A DNA stretch of 64,000 bases from Ilyomonas sp965277535 (GCA_965277535.1 OZ255825.1:1426001-1490000); one strand, 5' to 3'; positions 18,943-27,864 are shown, counted from the stretch's first letter. Translations and numbers: made by a program. The notes: generated by a model from the sequence alone, not told the origin.

Positions 18943-18980
18943 AAAAGCAGGAAGTGTAACAGCTTCCTGCTTTTTTGTTT
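18943..18980 (+). terminator. Terminator after rpoC
   Basis: A perfect 12-bp stem AAAAGCAGGAAG / CTTCCTGCTTTT around an 8-base loop (18943-18974), followed by a T tract. Copies of TTTGTTTTTGCC lie on both sides (18919-18930 and 19005-19016). Confidence 0.9.
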
Positions 18981-19043
18981 TTTTGCCATTCCATCTTACC
19001 TTGTTTTGTTTTTGCCGTTATTTAAAATTAAACGCAAAGCACC

Positions 19044-19562
19044 ATGCAAATCATTTCAAAACCGCAACAAGGGCATTATAAGCCTTATTCAATTGCTTAC
19101 ATTAGCTTGGTTGAAGACAACATTTCAGTGTCTACTTTACAAAATGAATGGAATTCCACAAAAAATTTTTTTCTTTCTATACCAAAAGAAAAATGGAACT
19201 ACCGATACGCTGAAGATAAATGGACAATCAAAGAAATGGCAGTGCACATGATAGATACGGAGCGCATTTTTAGCTATCGTGCCCTTCGCATTGGACGCAA
19301 TGATGTAACGCCATTAGCCGGTTTTGAGCAAAACGATTATGTTCCTTTCAGCAATGCAGAAAGCAGAAGCATTGAAGATATTTTGAACGAGTTTGAAGTA
19401 GTAAGGGCGAGCAGCCATCTTTTGTTCAACAGCTTTGATGACGTAGCCTGGGATAGAACCACGTTGGTTGACAATCATCCGGTAAGCGCAAGAGCCGAAT
19501 TGTTTTTAATTATCGGTCATGCGCGGCATCATTTACAAGTAATCAAAGAGAAGTATTTGTAA
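19044..19562 (+). CDS. DinB-like four-helix metal-binding protein
   Basis: A 172-residue protein of the DinB/YfiT superfamily. Conserved metal-ligand histidines appear at the usual places: WTIKEMAVHMIDTER (near residue 70) and IIGHARHHLQVIKE at the C-terminus. The length fits a single four-helix bundle. Members of the superfamily include thiol-dependent transferases and many proteins of unknown function. The gene lies between the rpoC terminator and a convergent methyltransferase gene and appears to be a single transcription unit. The family call is good; the substrate is unknown. Confidence 0.82.
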   Translation: MQIISKPQQGHYKPYSIAYISLVEDNISVSTLQNEWNSTKNFFLSIPKEKWNYRYAEDKWTIKEMAVHMIDTERIFSYRALRIGRNDVTPLAGFEQNDYVPFSNAESRSIEDILNEFEVVRASSHLLFNSFDDVAWDRTTLVDNHPVSARAELFLIIGHARHHLQVIKEKYL

Positions 19563-19574
19563 AGATGATTAACA

Positions 19575-20204
19575 TCAATCTATCTTCTGAAACAACAAAA
19601 CCAATACACGCGGAATAGAGGCTTTGTCATTCTCATCGAAATATTCTTTCAAATGGCTCACTTGCAGTCCGCATTGTTTTGCAGCCGTTATAAAATCAGA
19701 AATATGATGATTAAAGCAGGAAACAACTTGTAATCCTCCTTCTGTTTCAAACCTGGCTTTACTTCCGGCATATTGTTTAAACGGATGCAACTCGCCAATG
19801 TACACGTAACCATTGCGCTGTAAGTGAGAAGCAGCTTTTTCAAAAATGGTTTGCAGGTGTTCAATGTGCTCCAGCACTAAACTGAATGTGATAACATCAT
19901 AGTTTTCTTTTGCCCAAAACCAATCTTTAGTAATATCAGCTTGCACAAACTGAACTTTGCTATCCTCTATCTTCTCTTTTGCTTTTGCCAACATTTCTTC
20001 CGATAAATCAACAGCCGTTACTGTATTTGCTTTTGTTATCAGCCATTGCGTATTCTTGCCGGTTCCGCAGCCAACTTCCAAACAGTTGCCAAACGGAATG
20101 TCGTTCAATGTTTCGCGCAACGCAACACCTTCCAAATCTCTTGTTTTGTTATTATTGCTGTCGTATTGCAATGCCCAAACATTATAAGCCTGTTGTACTG
20201 TCAT
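19575..20204 (-). CDS. Class I SAM-dependent methyltransferase
   Basis: A 209-residue Rossmann-fold methyltransferase. The SAM-binding motif I is CLEVGCGTGKNTQWLI near residue 40. The acidic residue ending strand 2 is in TVTAVDLSEEML, motif II is VQFVQADITKD, and motif IV is YDVITFSLVLEHIEH. The overall likeness is to the UbiE/type-11 group that methylates small molecules. It is the last gene of an apparent operon ddl-PASTA-rhodanese-methyltransferase, 24 bases after the rhodanese gene. The substrate cannot be told. Confidence 0.87.
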   Translation of the reverse strand: MTVQQAYNVWALQYDSNNNKTRDLEGVALRETLNDIPFGNCLEVGCGTGKNTQWLITKANTVTAVDLSEEMLAKAKEKIEDSKVQFVQADITKDWFWAKENYDVITFSLVLEHIEHLQTIFEKAASHLQRNGYVYIGELHPFKQYAGSKARFETEGGLQVVSCFNHHISDFITAAKQCGLQVSHLKEYFDENDKASIPRVLVLLFQKID

Positions 20205-20228
20205 TCCGTTTGGTTTTGCACGAAAACC

Positions 20229-20549
20229 TTATTGCGGCTTACCAAAATTTTTATGGTTCCAATCAACCATTCCGCCCACCAGATTTTTTACGTTGGTAAA
20301 GCCCAGCATTTCCATAATGTGAGTTGCTATGCCGCTGCGGTTGCCGCTTCTGCAATAAAAAATAATTTCGTCTTCTTTTTTTAAATCGTCTAAATCTTCC
20401 AGTTCTACACGTTGCAATTTGCCCAGTGGCAGGTGTTTACCGCCAATGTTAAATTCAGCACGTTCGCTGTCTTCACGCACATCAATTAAGGTAGGATGCT
20501 CGCCATTATCTAAGCGGGCTTTCAGTTCGTCGGTGGTGATTGTATTCAT
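20229..20549 (-). CDS. Rhodanese-like sulfurtransferase, single domain
   Basis: A 106-residue single rhodanese domain. The active-site loop CRSGNRS has catalytic Cys66 and two Arg residues in the expected places; the start TLIDVREDSERAEFNIGGKH is the usual rhodanese opening. The end VKNLVGGMVDW is also typical. No signal peptide, so cytoplasmic. Such proteins carry persulfide sulfur to acceptors. It lies 10 bases after the PASTA gene and 24 before the methyltransferase, so it is co-transcribed with cell-wall genes. Confidence 0.9.
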   Translation of the reverse strand: MNTITTDELKARLDNGEHPTLIDVREDSERAEFNIGGKHLPLGKLQRVELEDLDDLKKEDEIIFYCRSGNRSGIATHIMEMLGFTNVKNLVGGMVDWNHKNFGKPQ

Positions 20550-20559
20550 AGGTTTTGTT

Positions 20560-21396
20560 TTATTGATTATTGTTATCAGGCGGTGGAGGTGGCATAGCAG
20601 AAGTGTCTATTACAGGTTGCGTAACGCTTAAATAGACATCTATCACCTGGCCGGGATGAATTTTATTTTTCTTTGTATTGCCATCCGCATCCGTTGCTTT
20701 TTCGGTTGGATTTTGCTTGTACACATACGCCTCATCGCGATTGGTTACACCTGCAGCAGGCACAATGGCGCCGAGGCTAATGTTTAAACTTTGCAGGTAA
20801 CTGCGGGCATCGGCAAGCGTCATCCCCACCACATTCGGCACGTTCATCAACACATTGCCAACGCCATCGCCCAACACCAGATTGATGTTGCTGCCCATGC
20901 TTACCTTGGTTCCGGGAGCTATTAGCTTGCCGTTCAGTTGCTGCTCCAGCACTGAGTTGCGTGCAATGTCGGGGCGGTAAGTGGTATCGCCCAAACGCAG
21001 ACTTAAACTTTGCAAATACATTTGCGCACTTTGAAACGAAAAGCCGCGTAAGTCGGGCATATCAACCATTGGCGCCAGCGTTCGGTTTACGGTAAGATAC
21101 ACAGTACGGTTCTTTTTTACAACCGCTGCAGCATCGGGCGATTGCCTGATGACAGAAGCTTTGGCTGCCGTATCAATATACACCGAATCTACCACTTCTA
21201 CATCAAATCCTTTCGACTGCAAAACCTGTGTGGCATCAGCTATATTTTTTCCGGTAACGGAAGGCACCGTAACCTCATCATTATGATGCGTAATCCAATC
21301 AAGTGAATTAAAGAACAAAAACAATAGTAAACCAACCAACAGCAAAGCAATAAGCAGGTTTACAAAAAAGCCTCCTTTGGTAATGAACTTAAACAA
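20560..21396 (-). CDS. Membrane-anchored protein with three PASTA domains
   Basis: A 278-residue protein. A short cytoplasmic start is followed by one membrane helix (about residues 11-31, NLLIALLLVGLLLFLFF). Three PASTA domains follow, starting near VTVPSVTGKNIADATQVL, VDMPDLRGFSFQSAQMYL and MNVPNVVGMTLADARSYL. The C-terminus ends in a proline-rich tail (PPPPPDNNNQ). PASTA domains bind muropeptides or uncrosslinked peptidoglycan. There is no kinase or transpeptidase domain, so it is a stand-alone sensor or scaffold. It lies 33 bases after ddl, which supports a role in wall synthesis. Confidence 0.88.
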   Translation of the reverse strand: MFKFITKGGFFVNLLIALLLVGLLLFLFFNSLDWITHHNDEVTVPSVTGKNIADATQVLQSKGFDVEVVDSVYIDTAAKASVIRQSPDAAAVVKKNRTVYLTVNRTLAPMVDMPDLRGFSFQSAQMYLQSLSLRLGDTTYRPDIARNSVLEQQLNGKLIAPGTKVSMGSNINLVLGDGVGNVLMNVPNVVGMTLADARSYLQSLNISLGAIVPAAGVTNRDEAYVYKQNPTEKATDADGNTKKNKIHPGQVIDVYLSVTQPVIDTSAMPPPPPDNNNQ

Positions 21397-21429
21397 TGTA
21401 TGAATGAATTGAGTGAATAAAAATTTGAG

Positions 21430-22419
21430 TTATCTTTTTTGCTCTAACGCCTGATTGATAATTATCGTATAGAATTCCTGCAACGACATTCCGCTTGCCC
21501 TCACCTGTTGCGGAACAATGCTGGCATCGCTTTGCCCTGGTACTGTGTTTACTTCCAGCATGTAAGGCTCGTTCTCTTTTTCATTGTAAATAAAATCAAT
21601 TCTGATAACACCTCTGCAATTAAAAATATGGTAGATTTTTTTTGCTGCTTCGCGAATTTTGTTTGCTATTTCATCGTCCACTTCGGCAGGCGTTACTTCT
21701 TTGCTTTTGCCCTTATATTTCGCTTCAAAATCAAAAAATGCTTTATCGGTTGAAATTTCTGTCATAGGCAAAGCCACCACTTCTGCCCCATTGCGATATA
21801 CACCGATGGTAATTTCCCTGCCTTTTATAAACTCTTCTACCAATACCTGGTCATCTTCTTTAAAAGCCTTATCCAGTGCGTCTTGCAGGTCTTCTGCTTT
21901 ACTCACTTTACTCATGCCAATACTGCTGCCGCCATTGTTGGGTTTCACAAAAAGAGGCAACGAAAGCTGCTGTAAAATGTTCTGAGGAGAAGATTTTTCA
22001 TGCAAAAACAAATGCAGCGAACGAGCTACTTTGATGCCGCTGAAAGCTGCCACTGCAACCGTATAACGCTTATTAAAAGTAAGCGCCGATGTAGCGGCAT
22101 CGCAACTGGTGTAAGGCAGCTTAAGCATATCAAAATAGCCTTGCAGTTTGCCATCTTCTCCGGGTGTACCATGGATGCACATCATCACCGCATCAAAGTT
22201 TATTTTTTCACCGCTATCCACAACAGAAAAATCGCTTCTTTCCACCGCGCTTTTCGCCCCTTTTTCATTTTCATAAATCCATCCTGACGGGCTGATGTCA
22301 ATTTTATAAACGTTAAATAAAGTGGGGTCGGCGTGTTTCTGCATGGTTGCGGCGCTTAAATAACTAATCTCGGCTTCGCCACTATAGCCGCCGGTTACCA
22401 ATGCAATTTTTTTCTTCAT
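21430..22419 (-). CDS. ddl: D-alanine--D-alanine ligase
   Basis: A 329-residue ATP-grasp enzyme that makes the D-Ala-D-Ala dipeptide for peptidoglycan in the cytoplasm. It opens with MKKKIALVTGGYSGEAEIS, and has the central loop VKPNNGGSSIGMSKV, the lid DQVLVEEFIKGREITIGV, and the Mg-binding end YMLEVNTVPGQSDASIVPQQ. The start at 22419 gives the family N-terminus; a longer reading to 22485 adds a hydrophobic, non-conserved leader. It heads the operon with the PASTA, rhodanese and methyltransferase genes. The heptamer array 22474-22592 lies just upstream. Confidence 0.95.
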   Translation of the reverse strand: MKKKIALVTGGYSGEAEISYLSAATMQKHADPTLFNVYKIDISPSGWIYENEKGAKSAVERSDFSVVDSGEKINFDAVMMCIHGTPGEDGKLQGYFDMLKLPYTSCDAATSALTFNKRYTVAVAAFSGIKVARSLHLFLHEKSSPQNILQQLSLPLFVKPNNGGSSIGMSKVSKAEDLQDALDKAFKEDDQVLVEEFIKGREITIGVYRNGAEVVALPMTEISTDKAFFDFEAKYKGKSKEVTPAEVDDEIANKIREAAKKIYHIFNCRGVIRIDFIYNEKENEPYMLEVNTVPGQSDASIVPQQVRASGMSLQEFYTIIINQALEQKR

Positions 22420-22473
22420 AGCGTTGAGTGAGAACGCAAAGAAATAAAAAATGTTTGATAAGATGTTTGAAGA

Positions 22474-22592
22474 GACAAGAAGCAAGAAACAAGAATCAAG
22501 AAAGAAGATTTAAGCTGTAAGAAACAAGATACAAGGAGCAAGAGTCAAGATACAAGAATACAAAAACAAGATATAGAGAACAAGCTTCAAAT
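22474..22592. repeat. Array of a degenerate 7-base repeat, consensus NNCAAGA
   Basis: Seventeen units follow with strict 7-base spacing: GACAAGA, AGCAAGA, AACAAGA, ATCAAGA, AAGAAGA, TTTAAGC, TGTAAGA, AACAAGA, TACAAGG and so on. The last five bases are kept while the first two vary. The array lies upstream of ddl, between ddl and the SPOR gene. A short array with the same unit is at 41273-41307. There are no unique spacers, so it is not a CRISPR. Confidence 0.85.
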
Positions 22593-22650
22593 AAGGCAAA
22601 AAAAGAAAATGCAATTGTGAGATAATAAACTACCTGAACCTTTGTTCTTT

Positions 22651-22716
22651 CGTTCCATCGGAACGTTAGGTGGGTAGAAGAAAAAATAAAAGTGGAAGTG
22701 GGGTTCCATCGGAACG
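22651..22716. repeat. Two REP-like palindromes of the GTTCC-ATC-GGAAC type
   Basis: CGTTCC-ATC-GGAACG at 22651-22665 is followed at 22669 by GGTGGGTAGAAG. A second palindrome GTTCC-ATC-GGAAC is at 22703-22715. The same modules form a cluster at 24432-24597. They lie in the spacer upstream of ddl and downstream of the SPOR gene. Confidence 0.75.
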
Positions 22717-22862
22717 CTACTTTATACGCACAAAATTTTCAGCAAAAACAAAATCACGATAATCAATTACATTTTGCAGGTTCGTAGAAGAATGTTTGTT
22801 TTTGCACACATTTCTTTCTACAAACACCTTTCCTTACAAGGCTTTATTAACCTTGTGAACAC

Positions 22863-23858
22863 TTATTGTCCTACTTCCACTTTCACAGGCTTGCCATAGT
22901 ATCTTGTAAGTGAATCGCGCAGCTTTGCCGTATCGGCTGGTGAACCATTATTACGCAAATAAATTTTATAAAGGGAAAAACTATCGCGCTTCACGCTGTC
23001 AATAAAAACAGGCGTTCCATAAGCTTTTAACTGGTTGTATCTTTTGCGTGCATACTCAGCATTTACGGTTCGGTTCAACACAAACCGAAAACCAGTTGCA
23101 CTCGTTGCTGTGGAAACAAGTGGCGGCGAAACAGCAACTGTTGTACCATCCGTCTGCTTGGCAGGATTGCTTTGTGGTGGTTGCGTGCTGGTAGTGGTAT
23201 TGTTCATGTTGGAAGAAGAAGGCACCGAAACAACCGTATCGGTAAGGGTTGCAATGCTGTCTTTTGCTGTGGTTGCAGAGGTTGCACTGTTGCTGTTTGC
23301 GTAAAAATAATAACCCCCTACACCCAAACCAAGAACAATAACCAGTGTAAGCAAAATGGTTCCGGTATTGCTTCGCTGTGTTGCCGGATTTACTGCATCA
23401 TACGTTTGGTAATGCGCTTCGGAGGCAGCCTGCTTATGCCTTATCCTTTCGTGCAAAGCATTTTCGTTTGGCACTTCCTGCACAAATTCCAACTCGCGGT
23501 TTCTGCCAAATTTCAATTGACCAAAGCCAGGTATTACCCAGGGCGTTCCGATGTTGATGAATTGTTTGATCTGATTGAAATGAGACTCTACATCGAAGCC
23601 GGTTACAATTTTGTTTTTGCCCTGGTGTTCAGCAATATAACTGATGAGATCAGCGGTTGTATAAGCTGCTTTGTTGGGAACAAAACTCACCATAGGAGCA
23701 CCGTTGGCTGCCTGACCATCAATGATGGTAAACTCACCAAGACCTTGTGCAGATAACTTTTTCTGTTCGGCTAAAAAATCGGCAATATATGCGTCAAGAT
23801 TGTACACGTGTTCCTTTTTAAGCAAAATAAATGAAACGATGAATTGATACATCATCAA
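22863..23858 (-). CDS. HU-CCDC81-like and SPOR-domain membrane protein
   Basis: A 331-residue protein with three parts. The first, about residues 15-115, resembles the HU-CCDC81 domains of Bacteroidota (NLDAYIADFLAEQKKL; IGTPWVIPGFGQLKFGRN). One membrane helix lies at about 168-188 (GTILLTLVIVLGLGVGGYYF), and then a Ser/Thr-rich linker with low complexity. The C-terminal SPOR domain (about 255-331, GFRFVLNRTVNAEYARKRY) should bind denuded glycan strands at the division site. The topology is cytoplasmic N-terminus, periplasmic SPOR domain. The exact start is uncertain by about 15 codons. Confidence 0.85.
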   Translation of the reverse strand: MMMYQFIVSFILLKKEHVYNLDAYIADFLAEQKKLSAQGLGEFTIIDGQAANGAPMVSFVPNKAAYTTADLISYIAEHQGKNKIVTGFDVESHFNQIKQFINIGTPWVIPGFGQLKFGRNRELEFVQEVPNENALHERIRHKQAASEAHYQTYDAVNPATQRSNTGTILLTLVIVLGLGVGGYYFYANSNSATSATTAKDSIATLTDTVVSVPSSSNMNNTTTSTQPPQSNPAKQTDGTTVAVSPPLVSTATSATGFRFVLNRTVNAEYARKRYNQLKAYGTPVFIDSVKRDSFSLYKIYLRNNGSPADTAKLRDSLTRYYGKPVKVEVGQ

Positions 23859-23926
23859 ATTATGAACAAATTTTTTGTTTTGCCCAAATTTAGCAACCGC
23901 TTTTAAAGCAATTGTAATTTTGTACT

Positions 23927-24256
23927 ATGCTTACTAAGAATGAAGAACAGTTTATAGAATATTGGAAAAATAACCGCGACAGGGAAAAAAAACTATTCCG
24001 GCAGTTGTTGTTTGGGCTGCCTATTGGCCTGCTGTTAGGTGTTGGTATTTCTGCCAGTTTGGTTACAGGTAAGTGGTACAAGCAAGCCGATATGATTGCC
24101 AATACGCAATTGAACCCAAACGTTTTAATTGTTGCCATACTTGCCATTGCAGTATTCACAGGTTTGTTTTATAAGAAATTTAAGTGGGATCAAAACGAAC
24201 AATCGTACAAAGAGCTTCTTTATAAAAAAGAAAAAGAGAAGCAGAACTCTCAGTGA
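23927..24256 (+). CDS. Small conserved membrane protein, two helices
   Basis: A 109-residue protein with a charged N-terminus (EQFIEYWKNNRDREKKLFRQ), a membrane helix at about residues 28-47 and another at about 65-82, and a Lys/Glu-rich cytoplasmic tail. Both termini should be in the cytoplasm. It is divergent from the SPOR gene and followed by the repeat cluster. It has the look of a widespread Bacteroidota protein without assigned function. Confidence 0.72.
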   Translation: MLTKNEEQFIEYWKNNRDREKKLFRQLLFGLPIGLLLGVGISASLVTGKWYKQADMIANTQLNPNVLIVAILAIAVFTGLFYKKFKWDQNEQSYKELLYKKEKEKQNSQ

Positions 24257-24429
24257 ACGGTTTATTTTGAATGAACAGCTTAATAATATGTTTTTGATTT
24301 GTGATTTCGAATTTATAATTGCTGAAAACCGCATTTACAGAGGCTTTCAGCAAATAGCAATATGATTGAGAAAGTGAAAATGGAATTATAAAAATTAATG
24401 GTTGGTGTTATTATTAAACAATCTTACAC

Positions 24430-24600
24430 AATGTTCCGTAGGAACAACAGGTTAGTAGAAAGAGGAATGAATAATGAAAAGCAATCTTTCCATCGGAATG
24501 ATACTCTGTATAAGCTCTACTGTACCGTTCCGACGGAACGGAACCATCTTCCATTTTGCACTATTTTCTACCCACCTGTTGTTCCTGCAGAACCTGCTTC
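24430..24600. repeat. Composite repeat with inverted ends, MITE- or REP-like
   Basis: The left end has TGTTCC-GTA-GGAACA (24432-24446) followed by GTTAGTAGAAAG. The right end has the same module reversed (CTATTTTCTACCCACCTG, then TTGTTCCTGCAG). Inside are a worn copy (24486-24500) and a perfect 7-bp palindrome CCGTTCC-GAC-GGAACGG (24525-24541). About 170 bases with inverted ends and no coding capacity suggest a non-autonomous element or a REP cluster. It shares its modules with 22651-22716. Confidence 0.7.
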
Positions 24601-24660
24601 ATCCTACTGATGATGACGACATCCCCAAAAGAGAAAATGGGCAAAAACAAACGACTAAAA

Positions 24661-24701
24661 AACAAAAGTTCCGAACCTTTCCAAGGTTCGGAACTTTTGT
24701 T
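24661..24701 (-). terminator. Very stable terminator after the czc operon
   Basis: A perfect 19-bp stem, AACAAAAGTTCCGAACCTT / AAGGTTCGGAACTTTTGTT, with a 3-base loop. Read on the minus strand it is followed by TTTTTAG, so it should end the efflux transcript 23 bases after czcA. It may also stop plus-strand transcription. The GGGCAAAAACAAA motif lies 10 bases to its left (24639-24651). Confidence 0.88.
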
Positions 24702-24723
24702 TTATCACAATTTCATTCTTGTA

Positions 24724-27700
24724 TTAACTGCGGCTAATAGCTCCTACTCTTCTTAAAATTTTCCTGTTTTCTCTTTTGTGAATCAATCTATATACCTGCG
24801 CATAAATCAGGGGCAAGATGAGCAAAGTAAGTATGGTTGATGTAACCAAACCACCAATCACAACAATTGCCAATGGCTTTTGCGTTTCGCTGCCAATGCC
24901 ATGACTTAAAGCTGCCGGCAGCAAACCGATAGCGCCCATTAAAGCCGTCATAATCACCGGGCGCACACGCGAACGTACGCCTTCCATAAGGGCTTTTTGC
25001 AAAGGCATTTTGGCTTCTAAATTTTTTCGGAAAACGCTGACTAATATTACACCATTTTGAATACAAACACCAAACAAAGCAATAAAACCAATGCCTGCCG
25101 AAATACTAAAGTTCATGCCCGTTAAATGCAAGGCCAGGATGCCGCCAATCAAAGCAAACGGTACATTCAAAAGCACTATCACTGAATCTTTTACATTACC
25201 AAACATCATAAACAAAATAAGAAAGATGGCAAGCAAACAAACGGGAACTACATTCGATAAAGTTTTAGATGCACGCTGCTGATTTTCGAACACACCATTC
25301 CAGGTAAAATAATAACCATGCGGCAGTTTAACAGCGGCATTTACTTTTTCCTGTGCTTCTTTGATGGTGCTTCCTAAATCGCGGCCACGAACCGAAAACT
25401 TAACCGGAATGTATCGTTCATTATTATCTCGATATACAAAGGCAGGACCTGTAAGTGTGCGGATGTTTGCAATTTCTTTAATAGGAACTTTCGCACTGTC
25501 CTGCGTAGGAATCATTAAGTTTTCAATAGCTTCCTGTGTGTTTCTGTATTGCTCCTGATAGCGCACACGAATATCAAATTTGCGCTCACCTTCATACAAC
25601 AGCGTGGCTGCTTTTCCGCCCAGCGCCATTTCAATTACAGCATTTGCATCGGCTGTATTTACGCCGTACAATGCCATTTTTTGCTGATCCAATTCTATTC
25701 TAAATTCCGGCTGGCCTAAATTGCGAAGCACACCCAAATCTTCAATCCCCGCAACTGTTCCCAGCGTAGCTTTCACCTTATTTGCCAAAGAATCGAGCGA
25801 AGTAAAATCGGCCCCAAAAATCTTTACCACCAACGATGCCGGAACGCCAGCCACCGCTTCATCCACATTATCGCGGATGGGCTGAGAATAGTTGAGCAAC
25901 AAGCCTGGCAGTTTGCTCAATTGCGTGTTCATACTGTCAATCAAATTATCGGTGGTAACACCTTTCTCCCATTCATCTTTTGGTTTTAAATCAACCGCAA
26001 TTTCAACGTTGAAAAAACCTTTGGGGTCAGTACCATCGTTGGTCCTGCCAATTTGTGCGAGCGCATGCCTTACTTCGGGATACTCATGTAAAATAGCCGT
26101 CATCTTATTCGATATTGCACGGCTTTGGTTCAATGACGCGCTCATTGGCAACTGCGCTTTTACCCACAACGCACCTTCATCTAAATCGGGCAAAAATTCA
26201 CTTCCTAAAAACGTAGCCGAAAAGAAAGTCAACGCCATAATTATTAAAGCGACAAGGATGCTAAGCTTTGGTATCTTGTACAATCGCTTAAAAATATTAT
26301 GAATGCCATTTTCGAAAAAGGAAACGATCACGTTGTGCTTTTCGCGAACATTTTTTCTTAATAAAATACTTGATAGAGCCGGCACCAAAGTGAGTGTAAA
26401 AATCAATGCGCCAAGCAAGGCAAAACTTAATGTATAAGCCAGCGGTGAAAACATTTTGCCTTCTACTTTTTGAAAGGCGAAAATGGGTATAAGGCAAGTA
26501 ATAATAATAACTTTTGAAAAGAAGATAGGCTTGCCCATTTCTGCACCAATTTGCTTGAACAAACCAAGCTTGGCAATCTTATTAAACCGCTCCATGCCTA
26601 TTTCTTTTGCACGTTCATCAAGCGCAACAAACAAACCTTCTACCATTACCACGGCACCATCTATGATAATACCAAAGTCAACCGCACCCATGGAAAGCAA
26701 ATTGGCACTCATACCTTTGATGCGCATACAAATAAAAGCAAACAGTAACGAAAGCGGTATGACAATACTTACGGTAACTGTCGTTCGCCAGTCGGCCATA
26801 AAAAGCAACACAATGCAGGTAACCAAAACAATACCTTCAATGAGGTTATGAATTACGGTATGCGTTGCATAATCCATTAGAACGGTACGGTCGTAATAAG
26901 GTATAATCTTTACATCTTTAGGTAAGACGTTTTGATTCAGGCTCTTTACTTTCTGATGAATTAAATTAAGCACCTGCGCAGGGTTTTCGCCTTTGCGCAT
27001 TACTACAATTCCTTCAATCATATCCTGCATTGTATCCAGTGTAACCTGTCCCAGGCGAGGCTTTCCGGCTTCGGCAACCGAGGCTACATTGCGTACCAAA
27101 ATGGGCACGCCGTTTACTTTTGTAATTATAATATTTTCAATTTCGCCTATGTCGTTAAGCAAGCCAATGCCTCTAACCACATACGCCTGACCGTTGCGTT
27201 CTATCACATCGCCGCCAACGTTTACGCTGCTTTTGCTTACAGCATTAAAAACATCCAGCGCGGTTAAACCATATTTGCTTAAATAGCTCGGATCAACACG
27301 TATTTCATAACTTTTTTCTTCACCGCCAAAACTGTTCACATCGGCAACGCCCGGAATGCTTTTGAATTGCCTGTCCAGCACCCATTCCTGCAATGTGTTC
27401 AGGTCGCGAATGTTGCGGGTTGCGCTTCGCAATGTGTATCGGTAAATTTCACCTGTGGGTCCGTAAGGCGGTTCAACTTCGGGTTTGATTCCTTCTGGCA
27501 AATCCACATTTTGAAGACGGCTCATTACCTGTTGCCGCGCAAAACCATCGTCCACATCATCATCAAAAATCAATCGAACATAACTTAACCCATACGATGA
27601 TGTGGTTCGCAAATTGCTTCTCTTTTGCACAGAATTGAGCTCTGTTTCCAGTGGAATGGTCACAAATTTTTCAACCTCTTCCGCACTACGTCCGGGCCAC

Positions 27701-27864
27701 TGCGTTATGATGATGATTTGTGTGTTGGTAACATCGGGAAAGGTTTCTATCGGCGTCATGCGATAGCTAATAAAGCCGACAACGCCCAGCACCAGCGTAA
27801 GAAAGAAAACAAAATAGCGGTGCCGTAGTGAAAAATAAATAATGCTTTTTATAAACTTATTCAT
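24724..27864 (-). CDS. czcA: Heavy-metal efflux RND pump, CzcA-like inner membrane component
   Basis: A 1,046-residue RND transporter with twelve membrane helices and two large periplasmic loops. It starts MNKFIKSIIYFSLRHRYFVF. The helix-4 motif AVDFGIIIDGAVVMVEG has the Asp-Asp-Glu spacing of the divalent-cation CzcA group, rather than the CusA pattern that lacks the first Asp. That suggests Zn, Co, Cd or Ni export, although specificity is not proven by sequence. The start at 27864 gives the usual N-terminus; an upstream reading adds 14 unlikely residues. It is the last gene of the operon, 149 bases after the adaptor gene. Confidence 0.93.
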   Translation of the reverse strand: MNKFIKSIIYFSLRHRYFVFFLTLVLGVVGFISYRMTPIETFPDVTNTQIIIITQWPGRSAEEVEKFVTIPLETELNSVQKRSNLRTTSSYGLSYVRLIFDDDVDDGFARQQVMSRLQNVDLPEGIKPEVEPPYGPTGEIYRYTLRSATRNIRDLNTLQEWVLDRQFKSIPGVADVNSFGGEEKSYEIRVDPSYLSKYGLTALDVFNAVSKSSVNVGGDVIERNGQAYVVRGIGLLNDIGEIENIIITKVNGVPILVRNVASVAEAGKPRLGQVTLDTMQDMIEGIVVMRKGENPAQVLNLIHQKVKSLNQNVLPKDVKIIPYYDRTVLMDYATHTVIHNLIEGIVLVTCIVLLFMADWRTTVTVSIVIPLSLLFAFICMRIKGMSANLLSMGAVDFGIIIDGAVVMVEGLFVALDERAKEIGMERFNKIAKLGLFKQIGAEMGKPIFFSKVIIITCLIPIFAFQKVEGKMFSPLAYTLSFALLGALIFTLTLVPALSSILLRKNVREKHNVIVSFFENGIHNIFKRLYKIPKLSILVALIIMALTFFSATFLGSEFLPDLDEGALWVKAQLPMSASLNQSRAISNKMTAILHEYPEVRHALAQIGRTNDGTDPKGFFNVEIAVDLKPKDEWEKGVTTDNLIDSMNTQLSKLPGLLLNYSQPIRDNVDEAVAGVPASLVVKIFGADFTSLDSLANKVKATLGTVAGIEDLGVLRNLGQPEFRIELDQQKMALYGVNTADANAVIEMALGGKAATLLYEGERKFDIRVRYQEQYRNTQEAIENLMIPTQDSAKVPIKEIANIRTLTGPAFVYRDNNERYIPVKFSVRGRDLGSTIKEAQEKVNAAVKLPHGYYFTWNGVFENQQRASKTLSNVVPVCLLAIFLILFMMFGNVKDSVIVLLNVPFALIGGILALHLTGMNFSISAGIGFIALFGVCIQNGVILVSVFRKNLEAKMPLQKALMEGVRSRVRPVIMTALMGAIGLLPAALSHGIGSETQKPLAIVVIGGLVTSTILTLLILPLIYAQVYRLIHKRENRKILRRVGAISRS

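Noticed and set aside
22474..22592. Possible CRISPR array
   Set aside because: The unit is only 7 bases with no unique spacers, and there are no cas genes in the window.
24430..24600. Complete insertion sequence
   Set aside because: There are inverted ends but no room for a transposase; only a non-autonomous element is possible.
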